From: Archilochus colubris
Taxonomy: Eukaryota; Chordata; Aves; Apodiformes; Trochilidae
Reading direction: 5' to 3'
DNA length: 64,000 nt
Assembly (NCBI GenBank): GCA_023079485.1
Contig: CM041083.1
Span: 178,950,480-179,014,479, forward strand
Part shown: one piece after another, positions 36,936 through 48,821 of the stretch
Numbering within the stretch: position 1 is the stretch's first letter
Layout: every line of letters starts with the position of its first letter
Program-made: the position numbers and the translations under genes
Notes under the pieces: model-generated
What the model was told of the DNA's origin: nothing
What the model saw: the letters and a program-made list of their open reading frames with translations, nothing else
Database searches by the model: none

Positions 36936-37639
36936 ATAGCAATGCCTTCTCTACTATTCGCTCTTCCTTTACTAATGTTCCCCTACATTGGATTTGTCTT
37001 CTTATTCATTACTGAATGATGATACAGTGACAAATAGTAAAGGAAATTGAGACAAAGCAAGAAGAAAACAGCAGGAGCTGAGTCACAGTCCTCTAGGAAA
37101 GGCTGGTGAAGGGGAAAAATGAGATGGTGCTAGGGGCCTCATTTCTAAAACCCTAGACCTTTAATGTATCTTTAATATCAAGAATAAATACTACTGTGAA
37201 TTGTTACTATGCGAGAGTTTAATGTTCTGACTGCAAATGCAAGGATAAAGGGGTGTGATATTATACTTGCTTATCCCCACAAGCAAAGGGAAATGTGTTC
37301 ATGATGTAGATTTAGTAGTGAAAGTATCACAGTGTAATTAGTTACAGTAAATAATTTTGGAACAGCGTTGATAGCATTAAAATGGAATAGGGAAAAGGAT
37401 AAAAAATATATCTTTCTGAGGGTTTTTTTTTGGTTGGTTGGGGTTTTGCTTGTTTTTTTGTTTTTTAGTTTTTCTATGTTTTGGTTTGCTTTTTCCCCAG
37501 GGAAGATTTTAAAAGCAGTGAGTGGAGTTACCGAGCTTGACAAGCTTAGGGGTTGCAAATGGAGGTCTATAAAAGTTTACATCAGAGGCAGAAAATCTTT
37601 CTGGAGTTTGCACACTAAACAAAGGAAAAACTAATGTGG
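36936..37639. other. Mostly unique sequence with a T/G-rich tract
   Basis: Contains a T-rich run with GGTTGGTTGGGG at 37422-37495. No exon was recognised. The last 100 bases may already belong to the ancient LINE that follows. Confidence 0.4.
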
Positions 37640-37900
37640 AAGTTCTCCAGAGTCACCTGGATAAATGACTGCCCAGGAAGGATACTAGGTGTAAACACTC
37701 CATGGGAACGGATAAAGAGGTCAGTCGGTCTAGGCAGCTACGTTTTGAAAGTCAAAAAGCGTAGGAATTCAGTAGCAAGTGCCAAAAGTCAAGCTGAGTT
37801 AGAATTTGCAAAGATCTGTGAAGTTAAATGCTGAAAGGTTTGGTAGCTGTATAAATAGAAACAAAATTTAAAAAGGAGGAAGTAGTGCTGCTGTGTACAG
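37640..37900 (+). mobile_element. Ancient CR1-like LINE, upstream ORF2 part
   Basis: The frame ending near 37834 reads KKRRNSVASAKSQAELEFAK and continues in another frame with a WELYxYINRN-like phrase. This resembles the segment before the reverse-transcriptase domain in CR1-type ORF2 proteins, where a lysine/arginine-rich helix precedes a FxKYINSKR-like motif. It lies in the same orientation and in the right order relative to the RT piece at 39180-39760. Identification rests on pattern memory and is moderate. Confidence 0.45.
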
Positions 37901-39179
37901 AGTAGGAGGTTGAGATCAAACGCTGTATTTGGATGACATTAGATCAAGGGCCAAACTCAAGAGGGTTTGCAGGGCTGTACTGTGAAGAAGTTAGTTTGGT
38001 TCTGGGAACAAAGTTCACAATGCTGAAGAAGATGTTTTTAAGTCCTTCATCTAGTAAATGAAAGAAAGTTACATGAATATACCACAACCAGTGTGGTGCC
38101 TGAGCTGCTCATGAGGAAATGCCAAAGACACCTGTCTGAAACTCTGCCTTCTCTGGTTCTCAGTCCGAAACAAAGCTTCAGCCTGTCTGGTGACATCTAA
38201 ATTAGTTAATACAATGTGGTGATAGTCCAGGGTGGTGTACCAGTCCGTGATGGCCTCTGCTGTTTAATGGTTCCTGCTACAGGTACAGTCTGTGCAAAAC
38301 AGCCCTCTCCCAGACAATACATGGGCACAGTTCACGGAACTGCATGGGATTGTTCTTCCCAGTGAGTAGTTTGGTGGCCACCTTGCTTTGGGCTTGTTTT
38401 GGAGGAGAGTTTTGCTGTGCAATTTACCCTCAAAGACAGAGAACAGGACACAGCCCATTTTATTTAGTCACATAAGTCTAGTCTTGGAGATGGGGATGAT
38501 CTAAATGACAGAGATGCTACTGAGGTATCTTGGACGATGTCAGTCATGTACTGTCAGAGGCCATTAGCAACTGGGTAAGTATTTTAATTGATAGGAAACT
38601 CCTGCATAGTGTACTCAGGGTTTCTTGTATATAACCTAATCTTAGAGCCTTCTTAATGAGCTTGTCTGACTCGCTGGGGTAGTTTTCTAGACAGCAGGAT
38701 GCATGGCACTTGATATCTAACCATTCAAGCAGAGCCCCTATGTTCAGAGGAGTGCAAGATTCCTGTGAAAAAATCGAGCAAGAAAGACACAATGTGACAC
38801 TTGATCTGTGACAAGTGCAGTCAGATTGACAGAGATTCTTGGGGTTCAGTTGCTGCTTTAAAAACCCCCTGCTAGTACTGCCTGAACTCAGCACTCATGC
38901 TTGGTGTTAGTTCTCCCAGTGCTCCTGGTGTCAGTAGATCCTTGGTACTCATGGAAGAGTGGGGTCATTTGATCAGTTGGCACCTGAGCTAATGAGCCTC
39001 CATTAACCTGAATAAGGATTAGGACAACTGCACTGAATGCAGAGGCCTTTACTCAACTGAAGCTGCGTGTTAGGCTGCCAAATCTTTCTTTCGATTTTGT
39101 CCTAAATAGTCAAAGTTTTCAGCAAGGATATAAAGAAGGTCAAATCAGCATTTCTGTTGGGAGGAGAGATGTGCACAAT
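37901..39179 (+). other. Probable interior of the decayed LINE, unrecognised
   Basis: This stretch lies between two same-strand LINE-like pieces and is compatible in length with the middle of an ORF2, but I recognise no motif in it. It includes a 116-codon minus-strand frame (38544-38894) without a known domain. It may contain unrelated insertions. Confidence 0.3.
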
Positions 39180-39760
39180 TAATGACAAAACTGTTAGAAA
39201 AGGAACCACAGATTTTAATGTGCAGTAGCTAAAGGCAGATCATCCCAGAACTGTGAAAAGATGTGAGTATTTAGCTGAAAATCTGGAAGTGAAGATTTTT
39301 CTTACCATTTTTTAAAAATCAGAGATGGTACTACATAACTGCAGAAGTAGCAACCATGGAACTCTGATTTCAGTGGGACATAAGAGATTAAGACCCATTT
39401 TTAAGTAAAGCTATGCAAAGGTGTGGATTTAAATTACAAGTGGAGCACAAAGGCAAATGAATTCTCAAAAGGAGATGATTTGGTCTATTTGATTAAAGCA
39501 AATGACTTTCTGGACAAGAGAATGCAGCATTTCTGATCTAGTTAGACTGCAGTCAAGTAAATGATACAGTGCTATGAAACTGGCTGAGTTGTCAAAAGGG
39601 TTGGCACATGAACTAAGTGGCAAGGAAGGTGAGAGGCAGTAAGAAGCTAATGAGAAAGGAGATGACCTGGAGGAAAATTACAAATGGAATTCCTTCAGGA
39701 TCCAACCTGGGGTCAGTTTCATTTTGGTATTTTTTTGCATAGATTTAGCACACCCACACC
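39180..39760 (+). mobile_element. Ancient CR1-like LINE, reverse-transcriptase relic
   Basis: Two reverse-transcriptase hallmarks can be read on the plus strand despite stops and frameshifts. Around 39515-39570 a frame resembles the DKGNAVDLIYLDFSKAFDTV block. At about 39686-39735 the frame reads NGIPSGSNLGSVSFWY, matching the CR1 motif NG-V/I-PQGS-x-LGPVLFN. The spacing between the two agrees with that in CR1 ORF2. The similarity is nearer to older, reptile-type CR1 lineages than to the young avian copies elsewhere in this window. The element is inactive. Confidence 0.6.
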
Positions 39761-39790
39761 AAAAAAAAAAAAAAAATTAAAAAAAAAAAA
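39761..39790. repeat. Poly-A tract interrupted by TT
   Basis: Sixteen A, then TT, then twelve A. It directly follows the LINE relic, in the middle of what would be its reverse-transcriptase region. It is therefore not a natural tail and is more likely later slippage. Confidence 0.9.
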
Positions 39791-41717
39791 TTGGGTTCTA
39801 AGATTTGCTTAGATCAAAGTTTGGAGGTGTCAGAAAGTGATTCCAGTTCTATTGATTTGACTGTGATCCTTCCCTACTGTTGATATGGTAACATCCTATG
39901 AAGAAAGAGAGTTAGTAGCTGGAACGGTGTGTGTTATTTTTGTTGCTATAGCACCAAGAGATTTAGCCAGAGCTGAGTGGACTGGAGGCTTGAAATCAGC
40001 CTGTAAATACTAAAAGGGCTTTGAGGACCTGCAAAGCCTTGAGCACTACAAACCAGCAGATGATGTGTTTGGTACAAGGGGGATTTTTTTGCACCTTTGT
40101 GGTTTAGTATGAGCAGGGCATGCCAGGAACAGGATGACTGTGTTCCTGCTATCAAGGAACTAGCTGAAAGTGTTACAGTTATTAAGGAACAAGGCAGGAA
40201 ACTAAAGCAGTATGAAAACATGTGTCACCTCTTTTAGTCCCTCCTAGTCACAGGAAAAAAATTCTTCCATCATCACCATCACTTGGGCCAGGAATGTGAA
40301 GAACACCCAATAAACACCTTTCACCTTCACACACTCACGCTGTAAACAGTGGTGCATACTGCAATCTACAAAGTACCCTTTCCTCCTGATTCCCAAATGA
40401 GACCTCTACCTGCAAAGAGTGGGAAAACCACAGAACTCGATGTGGCCTGAAAGAGCAAGGGAAATAAACTGTTTTTTCTCCAAATTCAGCAGGAATTTGT
40501 CAGGGTGGCTGTAGAGGAGAAGGCAAACTGGAACTGTAAGGACTTCCAGTGGTTTTATTATTTTAGTTCATCCTAAAATATTTTTGGCAAACTTAAAACT
40601 CTTTCTATGCATAATGCTGAGCTGAAATTGATTTTGGTTTTTAAATGTACAGAAACAAACAAACAAAAAATCTAGAATCTCCCTTTCACCTGTGGTTCAC
40701 CCATTAACACATTTATTTGAGATACTGAACACCCATGGATCTATTTGAGCATGACTTGAACATGTATTTTGAACCTTAGGGCTGACCCTCACTGGGGAAA
40801 TGCTTTATCTCTGAGGCTGAACTTCAGGATGCTTCTTGCCTGGTCATAATATTCTTCCATGGCCCTTCTCAGATGTCTGTCTCCCACACACAGGAGAGTG
40901 TGACAAGGCTGAGTCCTATAACAGACTGTGATGGGGATGCTTCTGGGTGAGGCTCCTTCTCCCATGGGGCATGGCTTGTCTGGAACCAGATGTAGCTGGT
41001 GCAGGGAGAAAAACATCTGGTCCTCTTCTGTCAATGAGCAAACTACGTACATACTTAGATACAGAAGAATGAGGTGCAGAAGGTGATCAGCTGGAATTTC
41101 TTTGCTGTATGTACAAGATGTGATGATTCTCCAAAGTGTAACATGATTTATAGGAAGCTGTAAGACTGGGCAACTATGATAAAACTACATTGCTGTATGG
41201 CTTGTAGGTCTTGAAAACTTTATTTCTGAGTATTTTTTCATTGGTTTTAAATACTTGATTCAAAATTCACTTAAATAAAAAACACCAAAACTCCCAAAAA
41301 ATGAAAACTAAACCACCCATTCCACAACATGTGGAAAGTTCATTTGAATCTAGCCTGTTCCTCAACTTGTTAACAAATGTACAAAACCGAAGAACAACAT
41401 ATGTCACAAATACTGTGAGTTTCCTTAGAAAATTGTCCTAGCATTTCTCAGTGTCCTCTGGTATGCCTGGATGTAAAGTTTTTTGTGCTTCACCTGTGAG
41501 TGATATTTCACAGTTTGTAAAATGCTGGATGGCTTTGCCAGAAACAATGATATTTCAAAATCAGAAAGTACAAAAGTCTTTTTCATCTCTGGCACTTTCA
41601 GAGAGCGCAAACCACGTGAGCTACACCAATGATTTCCAATAAAACCATGGCCTGCTTCCCCCCAAATAAACACAGGATTCTGAAGGAAGTCTGCTACACC
41701 CAATAAACCCTAATGGG
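39791..41717. other. Unique sequence, no gene recognised
   Basis: No recognisable exon or element. A short AAAC run is at about 40650-40668. An 87-codon minus-strand frame (40789-41052) matches no family I know. Confidence 0.45.
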
Positions 41718-41790
41718 GAAAGAAAAAAAAAACCAAAACAAACAAACAAAAAAAACCCAAAAAAAAAAACAAAAAAAAGAAAAGGAGAAG
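41718..41790. repeat. A-rich (AAAC)n tract
   Basis: About 70 bases of A with scattered C and G, including AACAAACAAACAAAA. It is simple sequence. Confidence 0.93.
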
Positions 41791-42763
41791 ATGAATGAGA
41801 TAACCAACCCAGGCATATTAACAGGTGAAAGAACAGCTTTGTTAAGAATGGGACTAACCTAGAGTGGTAACAGGATGTTATCTCAGTTATTTTAAGATTA
41901 CAGAGAAAAGGGTGGGATCGAGGGTGGTGGCTTCAGATAAAAATCATCAATAAGTGAGTACAAAAGGCTTTATGTTACACCACCACCTCCCACAGCTTCA
42001 GCCCAGCATACTGCAAGTCATCTTCTTTGATTTATACTGAAATTATGGAAATGCATAGAGCACACTTCTGGACATTTCCCTGTTGAAAATCTAGAGTGAC
42101 TTCTTCCTTGGCAGTCACAGTCTCCTTCAAGTATTGCAGGAATAAAACTTGACTGAGAGGACTTTAACATCCACCATCAGATTCCAAGGCGACCTCTTGG
42201 CCCAACTCTTATTGCATCAGTTTTGATGAACTTCCTTTGGTTGTCGGATCCCTGAACTATTGCTGAATTCATCAATGCATGAGCAGAGAAAAAAGAAACT
42301 GAATAACCCATAAAGGATGAAACATGAGATTAAGGCTCTGTCCAAAGCAGGAAAGAAGATCCTCCCACTGAAACAGAAATACCTGTTTGTAATCATCCTT
42401 CAAAAACTTTATTTGCCAGAGGTTATTACTGTAAGGCTAAATAACTTGGGAAGGAGAAGTCACGCCCACAACCAAGCAAGAGGAGGAAAACAGACAGATA
42501 AAGAGATCACCAGGGTTTATTTGATTTATTCTGTATATTGCAATGAGGTTCATTTTAAAACTGTTTTAGAGACTTGCCTTACCTGTCACTAGGATACCTA
42601 ACATGCTGTTAGGTACAAATGTAAGGGTGACTAAAACATCTAGGTTGAGCATCACTTCTCTAAAACACAGCACACATCCCCAGATGGGACTGAGAGGTTC
42701 AAAGGTGGAATTCTACTCTTCATCCAACATACCCTCATGACAGGCTGCGATGTCTCTTATAGA
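41791..42763. other. Unique sequence, no gene recognised
   Basis: Only chance frames of under 95 codons are present. No repeat was recognised. Confidence 0.45.
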
Positions 42764-43387
42764 GTCACAGAATGGTTTGGGTTGGAAGGTACTTTAAAGA
42801 TCATTTAATTCCAAATCCCTGCCATGGGTAGGGACAGCTTCCATTAGACCAGATTGCTTTAAGACCCATCCAGTCTCTTCTTGAGCAAATCCAGGGATGG
42901 GGCATCTGCAGCTTCCCTGGGCAACCTGTTCTGGTATCTCACCACCCTCACATGAAAGAATTTCTTCCTAAAATCTAACCTGAAAGTACCCTTTAAGAGG
43001 GTACCCGAAAGTACCCTCTTAAAACTGTCCCCTCTTGTCCTATCCTTACATGTCCCTGTTAGAAGTCCCTCCTCAGCTTTCCTGTAGATCCCCTTCAGGT
43101 ACTGGAAGGCTGCTGGAGGTGTCCCCAGAGCCTTCTCTTCTCCAGCCTGAACAACCCCAACTCTCTCATTCTGTCTTCACAGAAGTGTTTCATCCCTCTG
43201 ATCATCTTTGTGGCACTTCTTATGCTTGAGGCCCCAGAGCTGGATGCAGTGCTGCAGTTGAGCTCTCATGAGAGTGGAGTAGAGGGGGAGAATCACCTCT
43301 GAGCTGCTGGCAATGCTTCTTCTGATGCAGCCCTGGATACAGGTGGCTTTCTGGGATGTGAGTGCACATTGCTGGCTCATGTTGCTT
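42764..43387 (-). mobile_element. CR1 LINE, ~620-bp 3' part (minus)
   Basis: Starting from GAGTCACAGAATGGTTTGGG, the plus strand follows the reverse complement of CR1 continuously through the 3' untranslated region into the reverse-transcriptase coding part. The minus-strand frame contains MSQQCALTSQKATCIQGC and SEVILPLYSTLMRAQLQH, matching the conserved CR1 ORF2 C-terminal region. The copy carries a 25-bp internal insertion that creates an inverted repeat at 42993-43022. It ends near GCTGGCTCATGTTG, its 5' truncation point. Confidence 0.95.
42993..43022. repeat. Perfect 11-bp inverted repeat in CR1
   Basis: TTAAGAGGGTA (42993-43003) and TACCCTCTTAA (43012-43022) are exact inverse copies with an 8-base spacer. 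The word GAAAGTACCCT also occurs twice, at 42982 and 43007. The usual CR1 sequence has only one copy, so this looks like a small templated insertion. Confidence 0.9.
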
Positions 43388-44753
43388 CAACACTGTGAAG
43401 CCCTCAGGACAGAGGCTTCTACCATAGAAGTACATACGTTATGCCCACTGAGCAGCACCTAGCAGGAATGCTGCCAAAGTGTATCAAGAAAGGAATTTGT
43501 AGAGAGCATCTGCCAGCTCCTGGTAAGAGTTAAATGCTGTGGGAAACAGGAGGAACCACTTTACCCAGACTAAAGATACCACCAGCATTTTGGCTCTTTG
43601 AAAGGCCATGTCTCTTTGTTCTAATGCCTTCTTCTGACACACTTAGTGTAATTTGGGAAAAGGAAAATCCAGCATGACAAACTGCTCTTGAAAAGAAAGA
43701 GGCTCTGTTTCAGCCCTTGAGCATGGGAAGTGAGTGCAGTTTCCAGATCCTCCCATCTTGTTCTAATGTCCTGTCTCTGGGGATCACAGTGTATGCAACT
43801 TTGGAGGTTGTGGTGCCTTCTGCTGGAGAGCAGGGTCTAGTTCCTTGCTCTGACACCATGCAGTTTGCTGGTTTGGGTAGGCTGATGAAAAGGGAAGGCA
43901 TTCAGCTGTTGCTTTAGCCATGGGGGTTTCCCACCCACATGATGCTGAGAGAGCCCATGCTGAGGTGATGTCTACTCTTTGCAAAGCCAAAGCTTTGGAA
44001 AAGCCCAGTCACTTCTGCAGTCTTTCCATTTTTCCTGGTACACATTCTCTTACATCTTCACATTTGTCTAATTAACTTTGGCAGGGAACATCCAACAGCT
44101 TAGTCACAGTAGGTCTGCTCACCCCATTGTCTTTTCTATCGTGCTCTTGTGGTAGCTATGAGGAAATTAATCTTACACTTAATTTCACATATCTAGCCCA
44201 CATTTCTGCTCTTCAGTTAAACAGGACTAGGCATGTCCCTAAGCACTGTTCCATAAGCAGCCATATTGACTGCTTTTGTGTTAGACTTGTAAGTTTGTCC
44301 AAGACAAAAAAAGCTTGTGGAACAGAATGGATAATGTCTACACTGTTAAATCCTCTTACCCTCCAAAACAGGGTGGGTTTGGAGGCCACAGAACTGTTCT
44401 AATGGCTCTTGTGTCCAAAGATTTTTTGGACACTGGAAGTTGGCATTGATGAAAACTGTGCAATGGGTCTTGTAAAAAATTTAGCCAAAGGGCAACTAAG
44501 TTCCATGAATACTCCTTAGATTTGTGTAACTTACAAGTATAGACAGAGCTGATGTCACACTGTTTGTGTGGTCCCTGGCACAGTTTTGGCCTGGGGCATC
44601 TAGTGCTGGCTTGAACAATACACAGGCATGGTTTGGAGGATGGTATGGGCCAGGGACCATTCCCAGTAGGTGGCTGGGAATGCAGCCAGGTCTTTCTAGG
44701 TTATGATTAACGTATTACGATATGTTAACATGATATGTTAAATATGTTTTAAT

Positions 44754-44772
44754 ATGCCTAAACTTTAGGCAT
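44754..44772. repeat. Short perfect palindrome (9-bp arms)
   Basis: ATGCCTAAA and TTTAGGCAT flank a single C. Just upstream, GATATGTTAA occurs twice with a 13-bp period (44719 and 44732). There is no terminator or gene context. Confidence 0.85.
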
Positions 44773-45006
44773 CATCAGAATAAGATGAGACAAGGTTCAA
44801 TGAGGGCTCTGGAGATGATCAAAAGCATGAAATGGCTTTAATGGAAAGGATGACTAAGTTGGCTGGGAATTCCCAGGCTAGAAATGAAGATCTTGTTAAA
44901 TATAAGTTTGATAAAGACACATAAAAGCCTGCAAAACAGAGATGCAAGTAGCAACCAAGTGTTCTCTCTTCTCCAGTGCAAGAAAAAGAAAGCTAACAAG
45001 TAGAAG

Positions 45007-45064
45007 GTGGCATTTGAAGATACATGTAGTAAATGGTGTGGCATTTGAAGATACATGTAGTAAA
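45007..45064. repeat. 31-bp tandem duplication
   Basis: The unit GTGGCATTTGAAGATACATG plus TAGTAAATGGT is present once and then repeated through TAGTAAA with no differences in the shared 27 bases. This indicates a recent local duplication. Confidence 0.93.
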
Positions 45065-46319
45065 GCAATGGATGCTGTAAATGCTATCATTTTGCATGAG
45101 ATCAGGGGAATCTGGAGAATTTAATGGAAAATCAGGGACATCAGTGGCTACCACATCCAAGGATACCATTTCTGCCTCAGTTCCAAATTTCTAGAGATCA
45201 GGAGAGTGTTCTAAAATGTCTTCATATGCTTGCTTTATCATACTTTCCTCACATGTCTTCTCAGACTCTTCTCAGGAGCAGAATATTGGTCTAGATGGGC
45301 AAAGTGGTCCAGGCAGCCATCCTGAAGTTTTATGAGTGATGCTCCACACATGCCTGCTTTTGTTCACTGATTATAAGAGAAGTTATTATGATGTGCCCAT
45401 GTGAAGATTTCTGTACTCTAGATGCAGGAGGTTAGGTGAGATGGATCTCCTACATATGATTGTCATGGTATCCAGATGTTCCTCAGATTTTTTAATCTGC
45501 TCCCCGGCATAGCTTAAGTTGTAAACAACCAAAATACTGAAGGTGATGATAACGTCACCTCTAAATTAAACCTATCAGGTCTTACAGGAGTGATCAGTAG
45601 AGGTATTTCATTCATGTAGCTTGTTTTATTTTGTGGTGGCCTTCTGTCAGAAATCTTAGCCTTAGAGCTAGAAAAAGGCTGAGCTCCAAGAGCTTCTAAA
45701 AAGGACTTCTGGAATGAGACTAATTTTTATTAATTGTGGATGTCCATAATACCAACATCAGCATTTAAGTTCACTATTTCAGGCTCACTTTCGTGCCGAG
45801 GAGTAAACCAGAAACTCCCAGGGTGATACTCAAGTGACATGTTTTAGACTTTTCCAAGTCTGTTGGTTATGAAGTTTGCTTGAGCAAACTAGCTGGAATG
45901 TTCACAATTCCACTTCCTGAGCTCTTGATGTTGCTACATTATCTCAAAGAAACATGAAATGCAGAATTAATGATCTTTCCCTTCCTTCCAGTCCATTCCT
46001 TCCATGCTGTGAAAAGTTCACATAACCAGAGAGGGCACAGCAGGAAAACTGCCACCTGGCACCTCCCACCACTGAGCTCTGAGTGCATGGCTTCAGATCC
46101 TCCTCAGTTTTGTTTAGGTGTCACCTTTGCATCCCCACCAGCAGACAGGACTTCAGGATGCCTACATACAGACTGAACATGAGACATGACCACTCTGCAG
46201 CCAGGTCTGCAGCCTCTCCTTTGGATGCACATTTACTCACCCGGCTGATCACAGCAATAAGGTCCAGGATAGCAGAGAAAACGGGGAATAGTATCATTCC
46301 TGGGTTCCATAGATAAAAA

Positions 46320-46440
46320 TTAACTAGGATAAGGCTGACCAGATGCTTAATTAAAAAGCAACGGGTAATTAATGTGCATCAAATGATTTTTAAATCAGAA
46401 GTTATTAATCCTAGCAAAAGGAATAGAAGAAAAGAATAAG
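46320..46440. other. Possible conserved non-coding block
   Basis: Within about 110 bp lie CTTAATTAAAAAGC, GGGTAATTAATGTGC, CAAATGATTTTTAAATC and GTTATTAATCC. Multiple homeodomain or POU-type cores are packed together in unique, non-repetitive sequence. Of the candidate blocks in the window, this is the one whose composition most resembles a developmental enhancer. Confidence 0.35.
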
Positions 46441-47084
46441 TGCTTGGTTGGTTGGTGTTTTCTGCCTCTTCATTTGTACCTGATGTTCCTGGGTACCTCT
46501 GGTCTTCTTTTTCCTGAACAATTTAGGAGCCATAATCCCCTTATTTATGCAGCCACATATATTAACCAGCACAGGAGATGAACTGGGACTCTATGACAGT
46601 GACAGACAAAAGCAGACTGCAACATGACAGGTATAGCCTTTTGTCTCACATGAAGCAGCTGTTGAAACACGTCAGCAGAACATGGTTTGAAGGCTCTCTG
46701 TGAATGCACTCTCCAAAATGTCCTCCAGCCTTTACAGTGGTTAATTACTCATGAGCACAGTGTGGTTTCAACTGACATTAAACAATTTCTTTATTGTTTA
46801 TGCCTTTGCCTTTGCACTGACAGACTGTTCTACTGTTCCTACTTTATTCTGGAAAAGAAAAATAGTTCTTTCAGCTTTTCATTAATGAATGTATTTCTTA
46901 TCGTTCTTATCAGCTTTTCTTTTTTTAGGATTCCCACAAGTAGATGCATTTCTTTACAGCTAAATGTCAAAATAAGCACAGTATTCCATCCAAAGTTTCA
47001 GCATGATTGCAGCTTCGTGATTACTTTCTACATCCTACATATGTTTCCATTAAGCTGCTCTACACGAAGTTAGTCTGGGTTTTG

Positions 47085-47143
47085 GGTGTATTGTTTTGTT
47101 AGTTGGGGTTTTTTGTTGGTTTGTTTGTTGTTGTTGTTGCATT
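47085..47143. repeat. GTTT/GTT-rich tract
   Basis: Runs of GTTTTGTTAGTTGGGG and GTTGTTGTTGTTG. It is simple sequence. Confidence 0.9.
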
Positions 47144-47289
47144 AGTACCATGCCAAAGTCTCACATGACTTTTGGGATATGCTGTAACCTCCAGACTTTT
47201 CTCTAGCTGGCTGCTCAGCCAGCTGTTCCCCACTGCTTATTTGGTTTTCTTTCCTGAAGTATCACTCTCTTTCTTTCTAAAATTCCACA

Positions 47290-47993
47290 TAATCACAGAA
47301 TTATCACAGTTGGAAAAGACCTCTAAGACCACCAAGTCCAACTGTCAACCCAGAAAAAAAATACCATGCCCAGTAAAGCATGTCCCACAGTACTACCTCT
47401 ACGTGTTTTTTAAATACTTCCAGGGATGGTGACTCTATCTGCTCCCTGGGCAGCCCATTCCAACTCCTATTTTCTCAGTTAAGAAATTATTCCTGATATC
47501 TAGTCTAAACCTCCTATGGTGGCTTCCTGGCCATTTTGTCTCATCCTATCATTGTTCACTTGAGAGAAGAGGTCAGCACCCACCTTCCTATAACCTCCTT
47601 TCAGGTAGTTGTAGAGAGCAATAAGGTATCTCCTCAGCCTCCTCTTGTCCAAACTAAACATTCCAAATTCCTTCAAACTCTCCTCACAGGACTTGTTTTC
47701 CAGGCCCTTCACCAGCTTGGTTTCCCCTCTCTGAACTCACAGCAACAGTTCAGTGTCCTTGTAGTGAGGGGTCCAGAAGAGAACACAGAACTCGAGGTGC
47801 AGCCTCACCAGTGCCCGATACAGAGGCATTATCACTTCCCTTCTGCTGGTCACACTATTCCTGATACAGCCAGGATGCTGTTGGCCTTCTTGGCCACCTG
47901 GGCACACTGCTGGCTCATATCCAGATGGGTGTCGACCAGCACCCTCAGGTCCTTTTCTGCCTGGCAGCTTTCCAGCCACTCTTGCCCTTTATG
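47290..47993 (-). mobile_element. CR1 LINE, ~700-bp 3' part (minus)
   Basis: The longest clean CR1 in the window. The plus strand starts AATCACAGAATTATCACAG and follows the reverse complement of CR1 without large gaps through the untranslated region. It then enters the reverse-transcriptase coding part (GGCCTTCTTGGCCACCTGGG near 47883). The minus-strand frame holds [18 protein letters not shown], a conserved CR1 ORF2 stretch. It is truncated near CCACTCTTGCCC. It lies about 500 bp left of the major CpG island. Confidence 0.95.
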
Positions 47994-48773
47994 TTTTACA
48001 GTTTCTTCAAGATCCATGTTCATATGCTGCTACATCCTGAAGGTCACTTGAAACTTTTTACATAGACTCTCACCATGGACCTTAAGAATGGTAACGGAAA
48101 TGAGATTTAATCAAACCCTACATGTTGCTCCCCTTGCAACACCTATAGGGTTTTTTGGCTGTTTTTCCCTGTTTGGGGGCAAATCGCCAAGGCAATTTCA
48201 TCAAGGCTGTATCTCCTTGGTTGGGAACATGGTGCTTTATAGAAGGCAATGTCAAAAGGTCAATCCAAGTCACCCATTTTATTGCATCCATTTCACCCCT
48301 GCATCTCTGGGCAGCCATGTTCTGCAGATCAGCTGTCAGAGCACAGCGAGCAGTACGACTGAATGGGTGGTTCAGCCCAACCCATCCCCTCAGCTCTCAT
48401 TCCCACGGAATCTGAGGGAGAAAAAGAAGTTAGTAGACCAAATTAAACTAATGGCATGAAATGATTGCCCGTATCCTGCCTTTGAGGAACAAGCCCCTTC
48501 TTGCTCCGAGAAGGTGACCTCCTCCCTCTCCCTTGGCCGTGCCCAACCACGCTGCTATCCAGGTACGTGCTCAAACCTGGATGTTCCGGGGCTGGAAACC
48601 TTCCCCATCCACCTGGGGCTGCCGCTCTTCCTTGGCCCGGCCTCCCTCGTCCCGCTCCGCTCCGCGTCGCCTCCCCGCCCACCCCGGGCTGAGCTCCGCT
48701 ATTCATTGGGGCGGCGGGGGGAGGGCTTCCCTCCTCAGCCCCTGGCACCGGGCTGACCCTCGGCGTGGCTCGG

Positions 48774-48779
48774 GTGAGT
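48774..48779 (+). other. Candidate splice donor of a first exon
   Basis: CGG/GTGAGT matches the donor consensus well and lies about 65 bp downstream of the CCAAT/GC-box cluster. It is only a motif match, and many such hexamers occur by chance. Confidence 0.25.
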
Positions 48780-48821
48780 GACTGCGGCAACTGCCGTGCG
48801 GAGGACGGAGCGGAGGGACCG

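Larger units (their letters stand above)
43388..47289. other. Unique sequence, no gene recognised
   Basis: Contains a small palindrome, a 31-bp tandem duplication, a possible conserved block at 46320-46440 and a GTTT-rich tract at 47085-47143, all listed separately. A phrase near 45285 (TTGGTCTAGATGGGC) faintly recalls an old plus-strand CR1 3' end but is too short to call. No exon was recognised. Confidence 0.45.

Noticed and set aside
40789..41052. 87-codon minus-strand frame
   Set aside because: It has a plausible-looking tail but no recognisable family, splice sites or repeat identity.
45225..45335. Possible old plus-strand CR1 3' end (TTGGTCTAGATGGGC)
   Set aside because: Too short and isolated to separate from chance.
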